A stretch of 64,000 nt of DNA, taken from assembly GCA_963710665.1 (NCBI GenBank), contig CAVQBC010000007.1, forward strand, positions 248,001 to 312,000, in the 5' to 3' direction. Source of the stretch: CAVQBC01 sp963710665 (GTDB lineage: Bacteria > Actinomycetota > Thermoleophilia > Solirubrobacterales > Solirubrobacteraceae). The position numbers and the translations under genes were made by a program. The notes beneath the pieces were generated by a model. That model was not told where the DNA came from. It worked only from the letters and a program-made list of their open reading frames with translations, and ran no database searches. Numbering within the stretch: position 1 is the stretch's first letter; each line of letters begins with the position of its first letter. Shown one piece after another: positions 52,143 through 60,161 of the stretch.

Positions 52143-52616
52143 GTGAGCACGGAGCGGATCGTCAGCGAGGAGCAGATCGACAAGGAGGCGCTCGTACGCC
52201 AGGTCTCGCTCTTCGAGGGGCTCGACGAGGACCGCGTGCGCGCGCTCGCCGAGGTGGCATGGGTCGGCACGGTCCCCGAGGGGGACGAGATCATCACGGA
52301 GGGCGAGGACCTCCTCGACGACGAGGAGGGGCTCTACCTGCTGGTGAGCGGGACCGTCGAGGTGCGCCGCGGCTCGACCGACGGCACCGACGGACGCCTG
52401 CTGCGCACGCTCGGCCCCGGCGACTTCTTCGGGGAGATGGCGCTGATCGACGCGCAGCCGCGCTCCGCGTCGGTGTTCGCCATGAGCGAGGTGCAGTACC
52501 TGGCCCTGAGCCGCTGGGACTTCCATCGCCGGGTGCGCAGCGACCCGGACATCGCCCTGCGGATCATGGGGACCCTGGCCGAGCGGCTGCGCGCCCGGGA
52601 AGCGGAGGTGATCTGA
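52143..52616 (+). CDS. Cyclic-nucleotide-binding domain protein
   Basis: A 157-residue single-domain protein of the CAP/PKA-R fold: LFEGLDEDRVRALAEVAW, EGLYLLVSGTVEVRRG, and a phosphate-binding cassette GDFFGEMALIDAQPRSASVFA that keeps the Gly-Glu and Arg-Ser/Ala pattern that binds cyclic nucleotides. There is no helix-turn-helix, so it is not a Crp-type transcription factor; it is probably a regulatory subunit. GTG at 52143 with GGAGAGGAG upstream. Two other cNMP domains in the run are fused to patatins. One base separates it from the next gene. Confidence 0.85.
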   Translation: MSTERIVSEEQIDKEALVRQVSLFEGLDEDRVRALAEVAWVGTVPEGDEIITEGEDLLDDEEGLYLLVSGTVEVRRGSTDGTDGRLLRTLGPGDFFGEMALIDAQPRSASVFAMSEVQYLALSRWDFHRRVRSDPDIALRIMGTLAERLRAREAEVI

Positions 52617-52617
52617 G

Positions 52618-53745
52618 ATGAGCGGACCCGCCAACGCGATCAGCGCGGTCCGCCGCCGCGTGGGCGGCCCGCAGGCGCCGGAGCGCGTGCCGTCGCCGCC
52701 CCCACAGCTCGACCCCGGCCTGTGGGCGGGCCTGCTGTCCTCCGACGACGATGCCCGGGCGTCCGCCGCGACCTCGGTGGGCCGCGCCCCGGACGTCGAC
52801 CGCTACCGCACCGCGCTCGTCGGGGTGCTCGAGGACTCCGGCACGGCGCTCAAGCAGCGCCGCGCCGCGGGCGCGTCGCTCGAGCAGATCGGCGACCCGC
52901 GCATCCACACGCGCGAGCCGGACATGGTGGCCGTGCCCGCCGGCCCGTTCCAGATGGGCACGCTCGCCGCCGACGCGCCGCGGATCATCGAGGAGTACGC
53001 GCACGCGCACGTCATCCCGCGCTTCCTCGCCAAGGAGATGCCGCAGCACGAGGTGCACGTCGACGCGTTCGAGATCGCGCGCTTCCCGGTCACCAACCAG
53101 GAGTACTTCGAGTTCACGAGCGCGACCGGGCACCGTGCGCCCGCCTCCTGGCCGCAGGGCGCGCCGCCGCCGGGCCGCGGCAACCACCCCGTGATCCGGA
53201 TCGAGCACGAGGACGCGGTCGCCTACACGACGTGGCTCAGCGGCGTCACCGGGCGGCGCTACCGGCTGCCGACCGAGGCCGAGTGGGAGAAGGCGGCACG
53301 CGGCACCGACGGGCGCGTCTACCCGTGGGGCAACTACTTCGACCCGGGTCGCTGCAACACGCTCGAGGGCAACACGTTCGCCGGCCTCTACCGGCACGCG
53401 CGCCCGGTCTACGGCGTGGTGATGCGCGTCGGCGCGTTCGTCGTCGACCGCGGCCTGATCGGCGACCGCTTCGACCGCATCGCGGACACGACGCCGGTCG
53501 GCATCTACCCCGACGGCGTCTCGCCCTACGGCGCGCTGGACATGGGCGGCAACGCCGAGGAGTGGGTGGCGGACCGCTTCGCGCTCTACCCCGGCTACCA
53601 CCAGGACGTCGACTACGACTGGAGCGCGGAGAGCTGGGTCTGCCGCGGCGGGGCGTGGAACCGGCCGGGCGACGTGGCGCGCGTCGCCCGCCGCCACGGC
53701 AACTTCGTCGGCACGGGCTCGATCGGGCTGCGCCTCGCGCGCTGA
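52618..53745 (+). CDS. FGE-sulfatase (SUMF1/EgtB-like) domain protein without the FGE cysteines
   Basis: A 375-residue protein. Residues about 30-90 are helical and HEAT-like (SSDDDARASAATSVGRAPDVD). Residues about 100-372 form the formylglycine-generating-enzyme fold: MVAVPAGPFQMGTLA, HVDAFEIARFPVTNQEYFEF, RLPTEAEWEKAARGTDGRVYPWGN, GALDMGGNAEEWVADRFALYP, CRGGAWNRPGDVARVARR. The two redox/copper cysteines of true FGE, expected after the RGGSW motif, are absent, so sulfatase activation is unlikely. Other members are iron-dependent sulfoxide synthases or lectin-like binding proteins. It overlaps neither neighbour but is only 1 and 5 nt from them. Role in the locus unknown. Confidence 0.8.
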   Translation: MSGPANAISAVRRRVGGPQAPERVPSPPPQLDPGLWAGLLSSDDDARASAATSVGRAPDVDRYRTALVGVLEDSGTALKQRRAAGASLEQIGDPRIHTREPDMVAVPAGPFQMGTLAADAPRIIEEYAHAHVIPRFLAKEMPQHEVHVDAFEIARFPVTNQEYFEFTSATGHRAPASWPQGAPPPGRGNHPVIRIEHEDAVAYTTWLSGVTGRRYRLPTEAEWEKAARGTDGRVYPWGNYFDPGRCNTLEGNTFAGLYRHARPVYGVVMRVGAFVVDRGLIGDRFDRIADTTPVGIYPDGVSPYGALDMGGNAEEWVADRFALYPGYHQDVDYDWSAESWVCRGGAWNRPGDVARVARRHGNFVGTGSIGLRLAR

Positions 53746-53750
53746 GGCGG

Positions 53751-54761
53751 GTGGGGCCGCGCGAGCTCACCTGGCGCGCGGGACCCGCGGTCCTGCTCGC
53801 GGCCGCGGTGGCCGCCGCGCTGCTCGCGCGCCGCGCCCGCGCGGGCCGTGACCCGTCCCCCGGCGATCGCCCGCCGACGGTGGGCGACGCCGAGTTCCTC
53901 GCCGACGAGCGCTACGTCCAGGACGGCTACCGACCGGCGGTGGTCGGCGGCCGCCGCACGCGGGTGTTCGACCGCGGAGAGGGCGAGGCGGTCGTCTTCG
54001 TCCCGATCATCCGCGGGCTCGAGGTCGTCTACGCGCGCCAGCTGCGCGCGTTCGCCCCGACCCATCGCGTCCTGATCTACGAGCGCGACGAGGCGCTCGA
54101 GCACCCGGTGCCGATCGCGGCGCGGGTGGAGGAGATCCGCGCGCTGCTCGACCACCTCGGCATCGAGCGCGCGCACGTCGTGGGGCTCGGCGACGCGGGG
54201 GTGCCGGCGCTGCACTTCGGCCGCGCCCACCCCGATCGCGCGCTCTCCCTGACGTCCGTCAACCTCGGCCCGCGCTACCGCATGAAGCCGTACTGGCTGA
54301 CCGAGGGCGTCGTCAACCCGCTCACGGTGCGCCTGCCCGTCGAGCGCTTCGTCCCCGGCTGGGTGATCCGCAGCTTCGTGGTCGGAAAGACGGCGGGCGG
54401 GGGCGCGCTGCCCAAGCACCTGATCCGCCACATGGTCGACCACATCGACGAGCCGGTGCGGGTGCACAAGTACTCGGTGATGCCGGTCACGAGCGAGCAC
54501 GAGATGCGCGACTGGGCCGGCACCCTGCGCGTCCCCACGCTGCTGATCGGCCGCGACGACGACCCGCTGGCGCCCGTGGCGGAGCTCGAGGAGCTCGCCG
54601 CGATGCTCCCGGACTGCCGCGGCGTGCACATCCTGCCCGACGGCGGGCGCTACCTCACGTATACCTGGGCCGACCGCGTGGCGGCGCTGCTGCGGGCGCA
54701 CTTCGCGGCCGCCGGACAGGCCCAAGAACGTCCAATGGACGACGCGCCCGGGCTTGTGTAG
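53751..54761 (+). CDS. Alpha/beta-hydrolase-fold protein lacking the nucleophile serine (copy 1)
   Basis: A 336-residue protein with an N-terminal membrane anchor (AGPAVLLAAAVAAALLARRARA) and an alpha/beta-hydrolase fold: EAVVFVPIIRGLEVVYARQLRAF, HRVLIYERDE, EEIRALLDHLGIERAHVVG, PTLLIGRDDDPLAPVAELEEL. The nucleophile elbow, normally GxSxG, reads VGLGDAGVPAL, so Ser is replaced by Gly. The late His region (LPDGGRYLTYTWADRV) is also unusual. It is probably a non-hydrolytic binding or structural protein, or uses another mechanism. A paralogue follows directly. GTG start 5 nt after the FGE-like gene. Confidence 0.75.
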   Translation: MGPRELTWRAGPAVLLAAAVAAALLARRARAGRDPSPGDRPPTVGDAEFLADERYVQDGYRPAVVGGRRTRVFDRGEGEAVVFVPIIRGLEVVYARQLRAFAPTHRVLIYERDEALEHPVPIAARVEEIRALLDHLGIERAHVVGLGDAGVPALHFGRAHPDRALSLTSVNLGPRYRMKPYWLTEGVVNPLTVRLPVERFVPGWVIRSFVVGKTAGGGALPKHLIRHMVDHIDEPVRVHKYSVMPVTSEHEMRDWAGTLRVPTLLIGRDDDPLAPVAELEELAAMLPDCRGVHILPDGGRYLTYTWADRVAALLRAHFAAAGQAQERPMDDAPGLV

Positions 54762-54764
54762 GTT
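54736..54764 (+). promoter_or_regulatory. Internal promoter (TGGACG-N17-TAGGTT) before the second hydrolase-fold gene
   Basis: TGGACG at 54736-54741 and TAGGTT at 54759-54764 are 17 nt apart and the GTG start of the next gene follows 6 nt later, so a leaderless transcript for the copy-2/KS/CLF part is likely. It overlaps the end of the upstream gene. Confidence 0.45.
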
Positions 54765-54770
54765 CGCACC

Positions 54771-55799
54771 GTGAGCCGATTGACACGTGTGGCCGGCGCC
54801 GCCTCCGCGGCCGCGGCGGCAGGGGCCGCCGTCGCGGCTGCCCGCAAGCGGCGCAGCGGGGCGGACGAGGCCTGGTCGGAGAACCCGCCGCGGGCGACCG
54901 AGGGCCCGCTCGTCTCCGACGAGCAGTGGAACCAGGACCGCCGGTACGTCACCGCGAACCTGCACCCGCGCCGGGTCGAGGGGCACGACATGCCCGTCAT
55001 CGACATGGGCGAGGGCGAGGCGATCCTCTACATCCCGCTGATGGCGCACGTCGAGGTGGTCTACGCCCGCCAGCTGCGCGACTTCAGCCGCGACCACCGC
55101 GTCGTGATCTTCCGGCGGCCCGAGCCGACCGACCGGCCGGTGGGCATCGCCGAGCGCGTCGAGGAGGCGCGCGCCGTGCTCGACCGCCTGGACATCGAGA
55201 AGGCGCACATCGTCGGCCGCGGGCAGGCGGCCATCGTCGCCTCGGAGTTCGCGCTCGCGCACCCCGAGCGCAGCCTGTCGCTCGTGACGGTCAACGTCGG
55301 CATGCGCCACGAGGTCCCGCCGGTGCTGATCACCAACGGGATCAACTGGGCGCTGCTGCACCTGCCGATCGAGAACTGGCTGATCCGCGAGGACGCGTGG
55401 CGCCGCCAGGTCGTGACGTTCCTGTCGGGGCCCGAGCAGCGCCTGACCCGCCGCCAGCTGTACGCGGTCTACAGCGAGATCCCGAACTTCATCTACGTGT
55501 GCAAGTACTCGGTCAGCCCGCTCGAGCTCGACCACGACCTGCGCCAGTCGGCCCAGCGCCTCACCACGCCCACGCTGCTGCTCGGCGCCGACGAGGACCC
55601 GCGCGCCACGCGCGAGCAGCTCGACGAGCTCGCGGCCGCCCTGCCCGACTGCCGCGGCGTCCACATGGTCGCCCACGGCGGGCGCTTCGTGAACTACATC
55701 CAGGGCGACGAGGTCAACCGGCTGATCCGCGAGTTCTACGCGGGCCTGGACGGGCAGGCCCGGACGCAGGCGAGCACCCCCACGGCGGACGCTTCTTGA
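54771..55799 (+). CDS. Alpha/beta-hydrolase-fold protein lacking the nucleophile serine (copy 2)
   Basis: A 342-residue paralogue of the preceding protein. N-terminal hydrophobic stretch (VAGAASAAAAAGAAVAAA), then EAILYIPLMAHVEVVYARQL, HRVVIFRRPEPTDRPVG, VLDRLDIEKAHIVGRGQAA, PTLLLGADEDPRATREQLDELAAALPDC. The nucleophile elbow is GRGQAA rather than GxSxG; Ser is again Gly. Both copies keep the same surrounding core, so this loss is shared and old rather than random. The DCRGVHMVAHGGRFVNY end is common to both. It sits immediately upstream of the KS genes and could serve as a membrane-linked binding partner for an acyl or polyketide product. Confidence 0.75.
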   Translation: MSRLTRVAGAASAAAAAGAAVAAARKRRSGADEAWSENPPRATEGPLVSDEQWNQDRRYVTANLHPRRVEGHDMPVIDMGEGEAILYIPLMAHVEVVYARQLRDFSRDHRVVIFRRPEPTDRPVGIAERVEEARAVLDRLDIEKAHIVGRGQAAIVASEFALAHPERSLSLVTVNVGMRHEVPPVLITNGINWALLHLPIENWLIREDAWRRQVVTFLSGPEQRLTRRQLYAVYSEIPNFIYVCKYSVSPLELDHDLRQSAQRLTTPTLLLGADEDPRATREQLDELAAALPDCRGVHMVAHGGRFVNYIQGDEVNRLIREFYAGLDGQARTQASTPTADAS

Positions 55800-55847
55800 G
55801 CCAGGTTCGGCCGGGGACTGGATCCGACTCGGCAGGGAGGTCTTGAC

Positions 55848-57110
55848 GTGCGGCGCGTGGTCATCACCGGTCTGGGCGTGATCGCCCCCAACGGCACCGG
55901 CAAGCAGGCGTTCTGGGATGCGTGCGTCAACGGCGTCTCGGGCGCCGGGCCGGTGACGCGCTTCGACGCCAGCCCGATGACCTCGCAGATCGCCTGCGAG
56001 GTGAACGACTTCGACCCCGGCGAGTACGAGCTGACGGAGTACGAGTCCACCTCCCTGGACCGCCACGTGCAGCTCGCGCTCGCCTCCGCGGTCCGCGCGG
56101 TGGAGGACGCCGACATCGACGTCGAGCAGGTCGACCGGCAGCGGGCCGGCGTGTGGATCGGCTCGACGAACTCCGCGCCGACCACCTTCGAGAGCGTGTG
56201 GGAGGAGCTGACCGACAAGGGCGCCGAGAGCCTGGTCGGCAAGCCGCTGCCGCCCGAGTTCTACTTCGGCATCCTCTCCAACGCCGCCGGCTCGAGCATC
56301 GCCGTGCGCTACGGCTTCAAGGGCCCCACGGCGCTGATCTCCGACGCCTGCTCCTCGGGCGTCGACGCGATGGAGCAGGCCTACCTCGCGATCGTCGAGG
56401 GCTTCTGCGACGTGGCGCTCACGGGCGGCACCGACGCCTCCGTCACGCCGATGGGCCTCACCTGCTACTGCGTCCTCGGCGCCGTCAGCCGCCGCAACGA
56501 CGACCCGCAGGGCGCGAGCCGCCCGTTCGACCGCGACCGCGACGGCTTCGTGCTCGGCGAGGGCTCCGCGATGTTCGTGGTCGAGGAGCTCGAGCATGCC
56601 CGTGCCCGCGGCGCGCGCATCTACGCGGAGGTCCTCGGCGTGGCGACGAACCTCAACGCGTACCACATGACCGCGCTGCCGGCCGAGGGCGGCCCGCTCG
56701 CGAAGGTGATGCTCGACGCGCTGCGCCGCGCGGGGCTCACGCCCGCCGACGTGGACTACCTCAACGCCCACGGGACCTCGACGCCGGTCAACGACCGCTC
56801 GGAGAGCGGGGCGGCGAAGCTCGCCTACGGGGAGCACGCCAAGAACATCCCGGTCAGCTCGACCAAGTGCATGATCGGCCACACCCAGGGGGCCGCCAGC
56901 GCGCATCAGCTCGTCGTGCTGTGCATGACGATGCGCGACCAGATCATCCACCCGACGATCAACTACGAGAACCCCGACCCCGACTGCGACCTCGACTACG
57001 TGCCGAACGTCGCCCGGGAGGCCAAGGTCGACGTCGCGATGGCCAACGCGAGCGGGTTCGGCGGCATCAACTCGTCGATCGTCCTCGGCCGCTGGGGCCG
57101 GAAAGGCTAG
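55848..57110 (+). CDS. Type II PKS-like beta-ketoacyl synthase, KS-alpha
   Basis: A 420-residue ketosynthase that elongates an ACP-bound chain with malonyl-ACP. Full catalytic triad: Cys168 in SDACSSGVDA, His308 in NAHGTSTPVND, His345 in IGHTQGAAS. Besides the general FabF fold it carries features typical of aromatic type II PKS KS-alpha: SRRNDDPQGASRPFDRDRDG, LNAYHMTALPAEG and DPDCDLDYVPNVARE. GGGAGG precedes the GTG at 55848. Its partner, 9 nt downstream, is an inactive KS-like protein, as in KS-alpha/KS-beta (CLF) pairs. No ketoreductase or aromatase is next to it. A plain FabF role is the main alternative, but FabF has no such partner. Confidence 0.9.
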   Translation: MRRVVITGLGVIAPNGTGKQAFWDACVNGVSGAGPVTRFDASPMTSQIACEVNDFDPGEYELTEYESTSLDRHVQLALASAVRAVEDADIDVEQVDRQRAGVWIGSTNSAPTTFESVWEELTDKGAESLVGKPLPPEFYFGILSNAAGSSIAVRYGFKGPTALISDACSSGVDAMEQAYLAIVEGFCDVALTGGTDASVTPMGLTCYCVLGAVSRRNDDPQGASRPFDRDRDGFVLGEGSAMFVVEELEHARARGARIYAEVLGVATNLNAYHMTALPAEGGPLAKVMLDALRRAGLTPADVDYLNAHGTSTPVNDRSESGAAKLAYGEHAKNIPVSSTKCMIGHTQGAASAHQLVVLCMTMRDQIIHPTINYENPDPDCDLDYVPNVAREAKVDVAMANASGFGGINSSIVLGRWGRKG

Positions 57111-57119
57111 GAGGCAGCC

Positions 57120-58358
57120 GTGGAGCGACGCGTGGCGGTGACGGGCATCGGCGTCGTGACGTCGATCGGCGTGGGGGCGGAGGCGTTCTGGGCGGCGGCC
57201 CGGGAGGGCCGCTCGGGCATCGGGCGCCCGACGCTGGTCGACCATCCCGACCTGCCGGTGAAGGTCGTGGGCGAGGTCAAGGACTTCGACCCGACGAAAT
57301 GGCTGAAGTCCAAGGTCGCGGTCCGCACGGACCGCAACACGCACTTCTCCTTCGCGGCCTGCGCGGAGGCGCTCGAGGACGCCGGCCTCGACCTCGAGAA
57401 CGAGGACAGCGAGCGTGTCGGGCTCGTGATGTCCTCCAACTACGGCGGGCTGAGCTACTTCCTCGACAACCTCGTCCGCCTGCACCAGCAGGGGCCGTCG
57501 TTCGTCAGCGCCTACATGGCGATCGCGTGGATCCCCTCGGCCCCCGTCGGCCAGCTCTCGATCAAGTACAAGATCCACGGCTACGCCAAGACGATCGTCA
57601 ACGACGCCGCCGGCGGGACCGACGCCATCGGCGCCGCCTACCGGGCGATCCGCCGCTCCGACGCCGACGTGATCATCGCCGGCGGCTTCGAGGCCGCGAT
57701 CGCCGAGGCCGCCATCGCGGGCCTCGCGGGGTTCGACGAGGTCTGCCGTGACGCCGACGACCCCGCGACCGCGTTCCGCCCCTTCAACCACGAGCGCTCC
57801 GGGATCGTGGTCAGCGAGGGCGGCGGGATCGTGGTCCTCGAGGAGATGGAGCGCGCGCAGGCCCGCGGCGCGCCGATCTACGGCGAGGTGGTCGGGTTCT
57901 CGCAGACCTCCGACGCGGTCGACATCCACCGCTTCGACCCCGAGGGCACCCAGTACGCGCGGGCGCTGCAGGAGGCGCTCGAGCAGGGCGGCCTCTCGAG
58001 CGCCGACGTCGACTTCGTGACCGCGGACGGGCGCGGGACGGAGCCGGGCGACCGCTCGGAGGCGCGCGCGCTCGGGCGCGTGCTCGGCGATCGCATCGAC
58101 GAGGTCCCCGTGAGCGCCCCGAAGTCGATGGTCGGCAACTCGCTCGCGGGCGCGGGGCCGATCGACGCGGCCTTCACGCTGCTCGCGATGCGCGACGGCG
58201 TGATCGCCCCGACGATCAACGTCGAGCGCCAGGACCCCGAGTGCCGGCTGGACCTCGTGGCCGGGAGCCCGCGCGAGGCGCCGGTCGACGTGGCGCTGCT
58301 CGGCAGCCGCGGCACGACCGGGGTCAACGCGGCGCTGGCGATCCGCCGGGCAGGCTGA
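57120..58358 (+). CDS. KS-beta / chain-length-factor-like ketosynthase homologue
   Basis: A 412-residue ketosynthase fold with all three catalytic positions changed: Cys to Ala164 (VNDAAGGTDA), first His to Asp303 (TADGRGTEPGD), second His to Asn340 (MVGNSLAGAG). Fold landmarks (VAVTGIGVVTSIG, FRPFNHERSGIVVSEGGG, PTINVERQDPECRLDL) are kept, so the gene is under selection but not catalytic. This is the hallmark of KS-beta/CLF proteins, which dimerise with KS-alpha and set chain length. Classical CLFs have Gln at the Cys position; here it is Ala. ATG or GTG choice: GTG at 57120 with AGGAGG just before it. Confidence 0.88.
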   Translation: MERRVAVTGIGVVTSIGVGAEAFWAAAREGRSGIGRPTLVDHPDLPVKVVGEVKDFDPTKWLKSKVAVRTDRNTHFSFAACAEALEDAGLDLENEDSERVGLVMSSNYGGLSYFLDNLVRLHQQGPSFVSAYMAIAWIPSAPVGQLSIKYKIHGYAKTIVNDAAGGTDAIGAAYRAIRRSDADVIIAGGFEAAIAEAAIAGLAGFDEVCRDADDPATAFRPFNHERSGIVVSEGGGIVVLEEMERAQARGAPIYGEVVGFSQTSDAVDIHRFDPEGTQYARALQEALEQGGLSSADVDFVTADGRGTEPGDRSEARALGRVLGDRIDEVPVSAPKSMVGNSLAGAGPIDAAFTLLAMRDGVIAPTINVERQDPECRLDLVAGSPREAPVDVALLGSRGTTGVNAALAIRRAG

Positions 58359-58376
58359 CGAGCGGGCCGGGCGGCG

Positions 58377-60161
58377 GTGGAGCGCTCCGCGCACGTCCGC
58401 TCCGCGCTCGAGGCCATGCCGCTGTTCGCGGAGCTCACCGACGAGCTGCGCGAGGTCATGCTGGCCGAGGCCACCCTCGTGCGGGTCCCCGCCGACGGGT
58501 GGCTCTTCCACCAGGGCGACGCCGGCGACGCGCTCTACGTGATCTCCTCCGGGCGCCTCGAGGTGGTGCGCGAGTCGCCCGCGCCGCCCGTCGTGCTGCG
58601 CCAGCTCGGGCGCGGGGACTCGATCGGCGAGCTCGCGCTGCTGACGGGCACGCCGCGCTCGGCCGCCGCGCGGGCGATCCGCGACACCGAGCTCGTCCGC
58701 ATCGGCCGCGACGAGATGCTGCGCCTGCTGCACGACAGCCCCTCGTTCGCCGTCGCGCTCACGCGCGCCATCGGCCGCCTGCTGCAGGCCTCGGAGCCGC
58801 CGCCCGCCGGCCGGCGCGGGCCGCCGCCCAGCGTCGTGGCGGTCGTGCCGCTCGTGCCCGGCGCTCCCTTCCGGGAGCTGTGCGACGCCCTGCTCGAGGC
58901 CGTCCGCCCCTGGGCGCGGGCGGCGGTGCTCACGCGCGAGGAGCTCGCGGCGCTCGAGACCGAGGGCGACGAGCGCTTCGCCGCCCACGGCCGCGTGCTC
59001 GACGAGCGCGAGCGCGACCACGACTGCGTCGTGCTGCTCGGCGGCGAGGGCGAGGCCGCCGACCCCTGGAACGCGTACTGCATCCGGCAGGCCGACCGCG
59101 TCGTGGCGATCACCGACGCGCGCCCGCCGCCGTACGGCCGCGACGGCCGCGTGCAGCACCTCGCCGAGCGCTCCTGCGATCTCGTCCTGTGGGGCCGGGC
59201 CGGCGAGACCGCGCACGTGACGGGACCGTGGCTGCGCGCCCTCGAGCCCCGCAGCCACCACTTCGTCGAGCCGGGGCCCCGCCTCGGGCAGACCGCGCAG
59301 CGGGCGGCGCGGCGGCTGCTCGGGCGGTCGGTGGGGTACGTGCTCTCCGGCGGCGGGGCCGGCGGGCTCGCGCACCTCGGCGTGCTGGCGGCCCTGGAGG
59401 AGGCCGGCGTGGCGATCGACCGCGTCGGCGGCTGCAGCTTCGGCGCGCTGGTCGGCGCCATGTACGCGCAGGGGCGGCACCCGCAGGAGATCATCGCGAT
59501 CTGCCGCGAGGAGCTCGTGCGGCGCCGGCCGTTCAACGACTACACCGTCCCGCGGCGGGCGATCCTGCGCGGCAGGAAGGCCCACGAGGCGCTGCGCCGC
59601 ATCTTCGGCGCGGCGCAGATCGAGCATCTGCCGCTGAACTACTTCTGCGTCAGCGCGGACCTGATGAGCGGCGACACGGTCGTGCACCGGCGCGGGTCGC
59701 TGCGCGAGGCCGTGTTCGCGAGCATGTCGCTGCCCGGGCTGGGACCCCCGACCCCGTACGGCGGGCGCCTGCTCGTCGACGGCGGCGTGCTCAACAACCT
59801 GCCGGTCGACGTGATGGGCACGCTGGACGAGGGTCCGGTCGTCGCGGTCGACGTGATCCGCCGGCGGCTGCCGTCGAAGGAGTCGCTGGCCGCCGCCGAC
59901 GACCTCGGGCGCGGGCCGGCCATGCGTCCGCCGACGCTCGGCATCCACGAGATCCTCCTGCGGTCGAGCGTGCTGGGGAGCTGGCGGGTGGGGGAGCGCA
60001 ACCGGGCCCTCGCACAGCTCGTGATCGCGCCGGACGTGCGCGGGACGGGCCTGCTCGAGTTCGGGCGCATCGACGAGCTCGTGCGCGTCGGCCGCGCCGC
60101 CGCCGAGGGCTCGCTCGACGAGATCCGCGCGCTCGAGCCCGCCGGCCTTACGCCTCGCTGA
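58377..60161 (+). CDS. Cyclic-nucleotide-binding patatin-like phospholipase (NTE-type), second copy
   Basis: A 594-residue protein with the same plan as the one at 49071: cNMP-binding domain at about 10-130 (MPLFAELTDELREVMLAEA, GDALYVISSGRLEVV, GRGDSIGELALLTGTPRSAAA), a middle nucleotide-fold region, and a patatin domain from about 320 (SGGGAGGLAHLGVLAALEEAG, nucleophile Ser in VGGCSFGALVGAM, catalytic Asp in LLVDGGVLNNLPVDV). Here the DGG motif is perfect. It is likely a lysophospholipase or acyl hydrolase controlled by cyclic nucleotides, and could release or remodel the product of the KS genes in the membrane. GTG start. Its end overlaps the convergent MMPL gene by 14 bp. Confidence 0.88.
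   Translation: MERSAHVRSALEAMPLFAELTDELREVMLAEATLVRVPADGWLFHQGDAGDALYVISSGRLEVVRESPAPPVVLRQLGRGDSIGELALLTGTPRSAAARAIRDTELVRIGRDEMLRLLHDSPSFAVALTRAIGRLLQASEPPPAGRRGPPPSVVAVVPLVPGAPFRELCDALLEAVRPWARAAVLTREELAALETEGDERFAAHGRVLDERERDHDCVVLLGGEGEAADPWNAYCIRQADRVVAITDARPPPYGRDGRVQHLAERSCDLVLWGRAGETAHVTGPWLRALEPRSHHFVEPGPRLGQTAQRAARRLLGRSVGYVLSGGGAGGLAHLGVLAALEEAGVAIDRVGGCSFGALVGAMYAQGRHPQEIIAICREELVRRRPFNDYTVPRRAILRGRKAHEALRRIFGAAQIEHLPLNYFCVSADLMSGDTVVHRRGSLREAVFASMSLPGLGPPTPYGGRLLVDGGVLNNLPVDVMGTLDEGPVVAVDVIRRRLPSKESLAAADDLGRGPAMRPPTLGIHEILLRSSVLGSWRVGERNRALAQLVIAPDVRGTGLLEFGRIDELVRVGRAAAEGSLDEIRALEPAGLTPR

Noticed and set aside
52618..53745. Active formylglycine-generating enzyme
   Set aside because: The catalytic cysteine pair is missing and there is no sulfatase in the window.
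53751..55799. Two active esterases or epoxide hydrolases
   Set aside because: The nucleophile elbow lacks Ser, Cys and a properly placed Asp in both proteins.
53613..59948. A 2111-codon open frame on the minus strand
   Set aside because: It runs antisense to eight well-conserved plus-strand genes and has no recognisable domain; long antisense frames are expected at this GC content.
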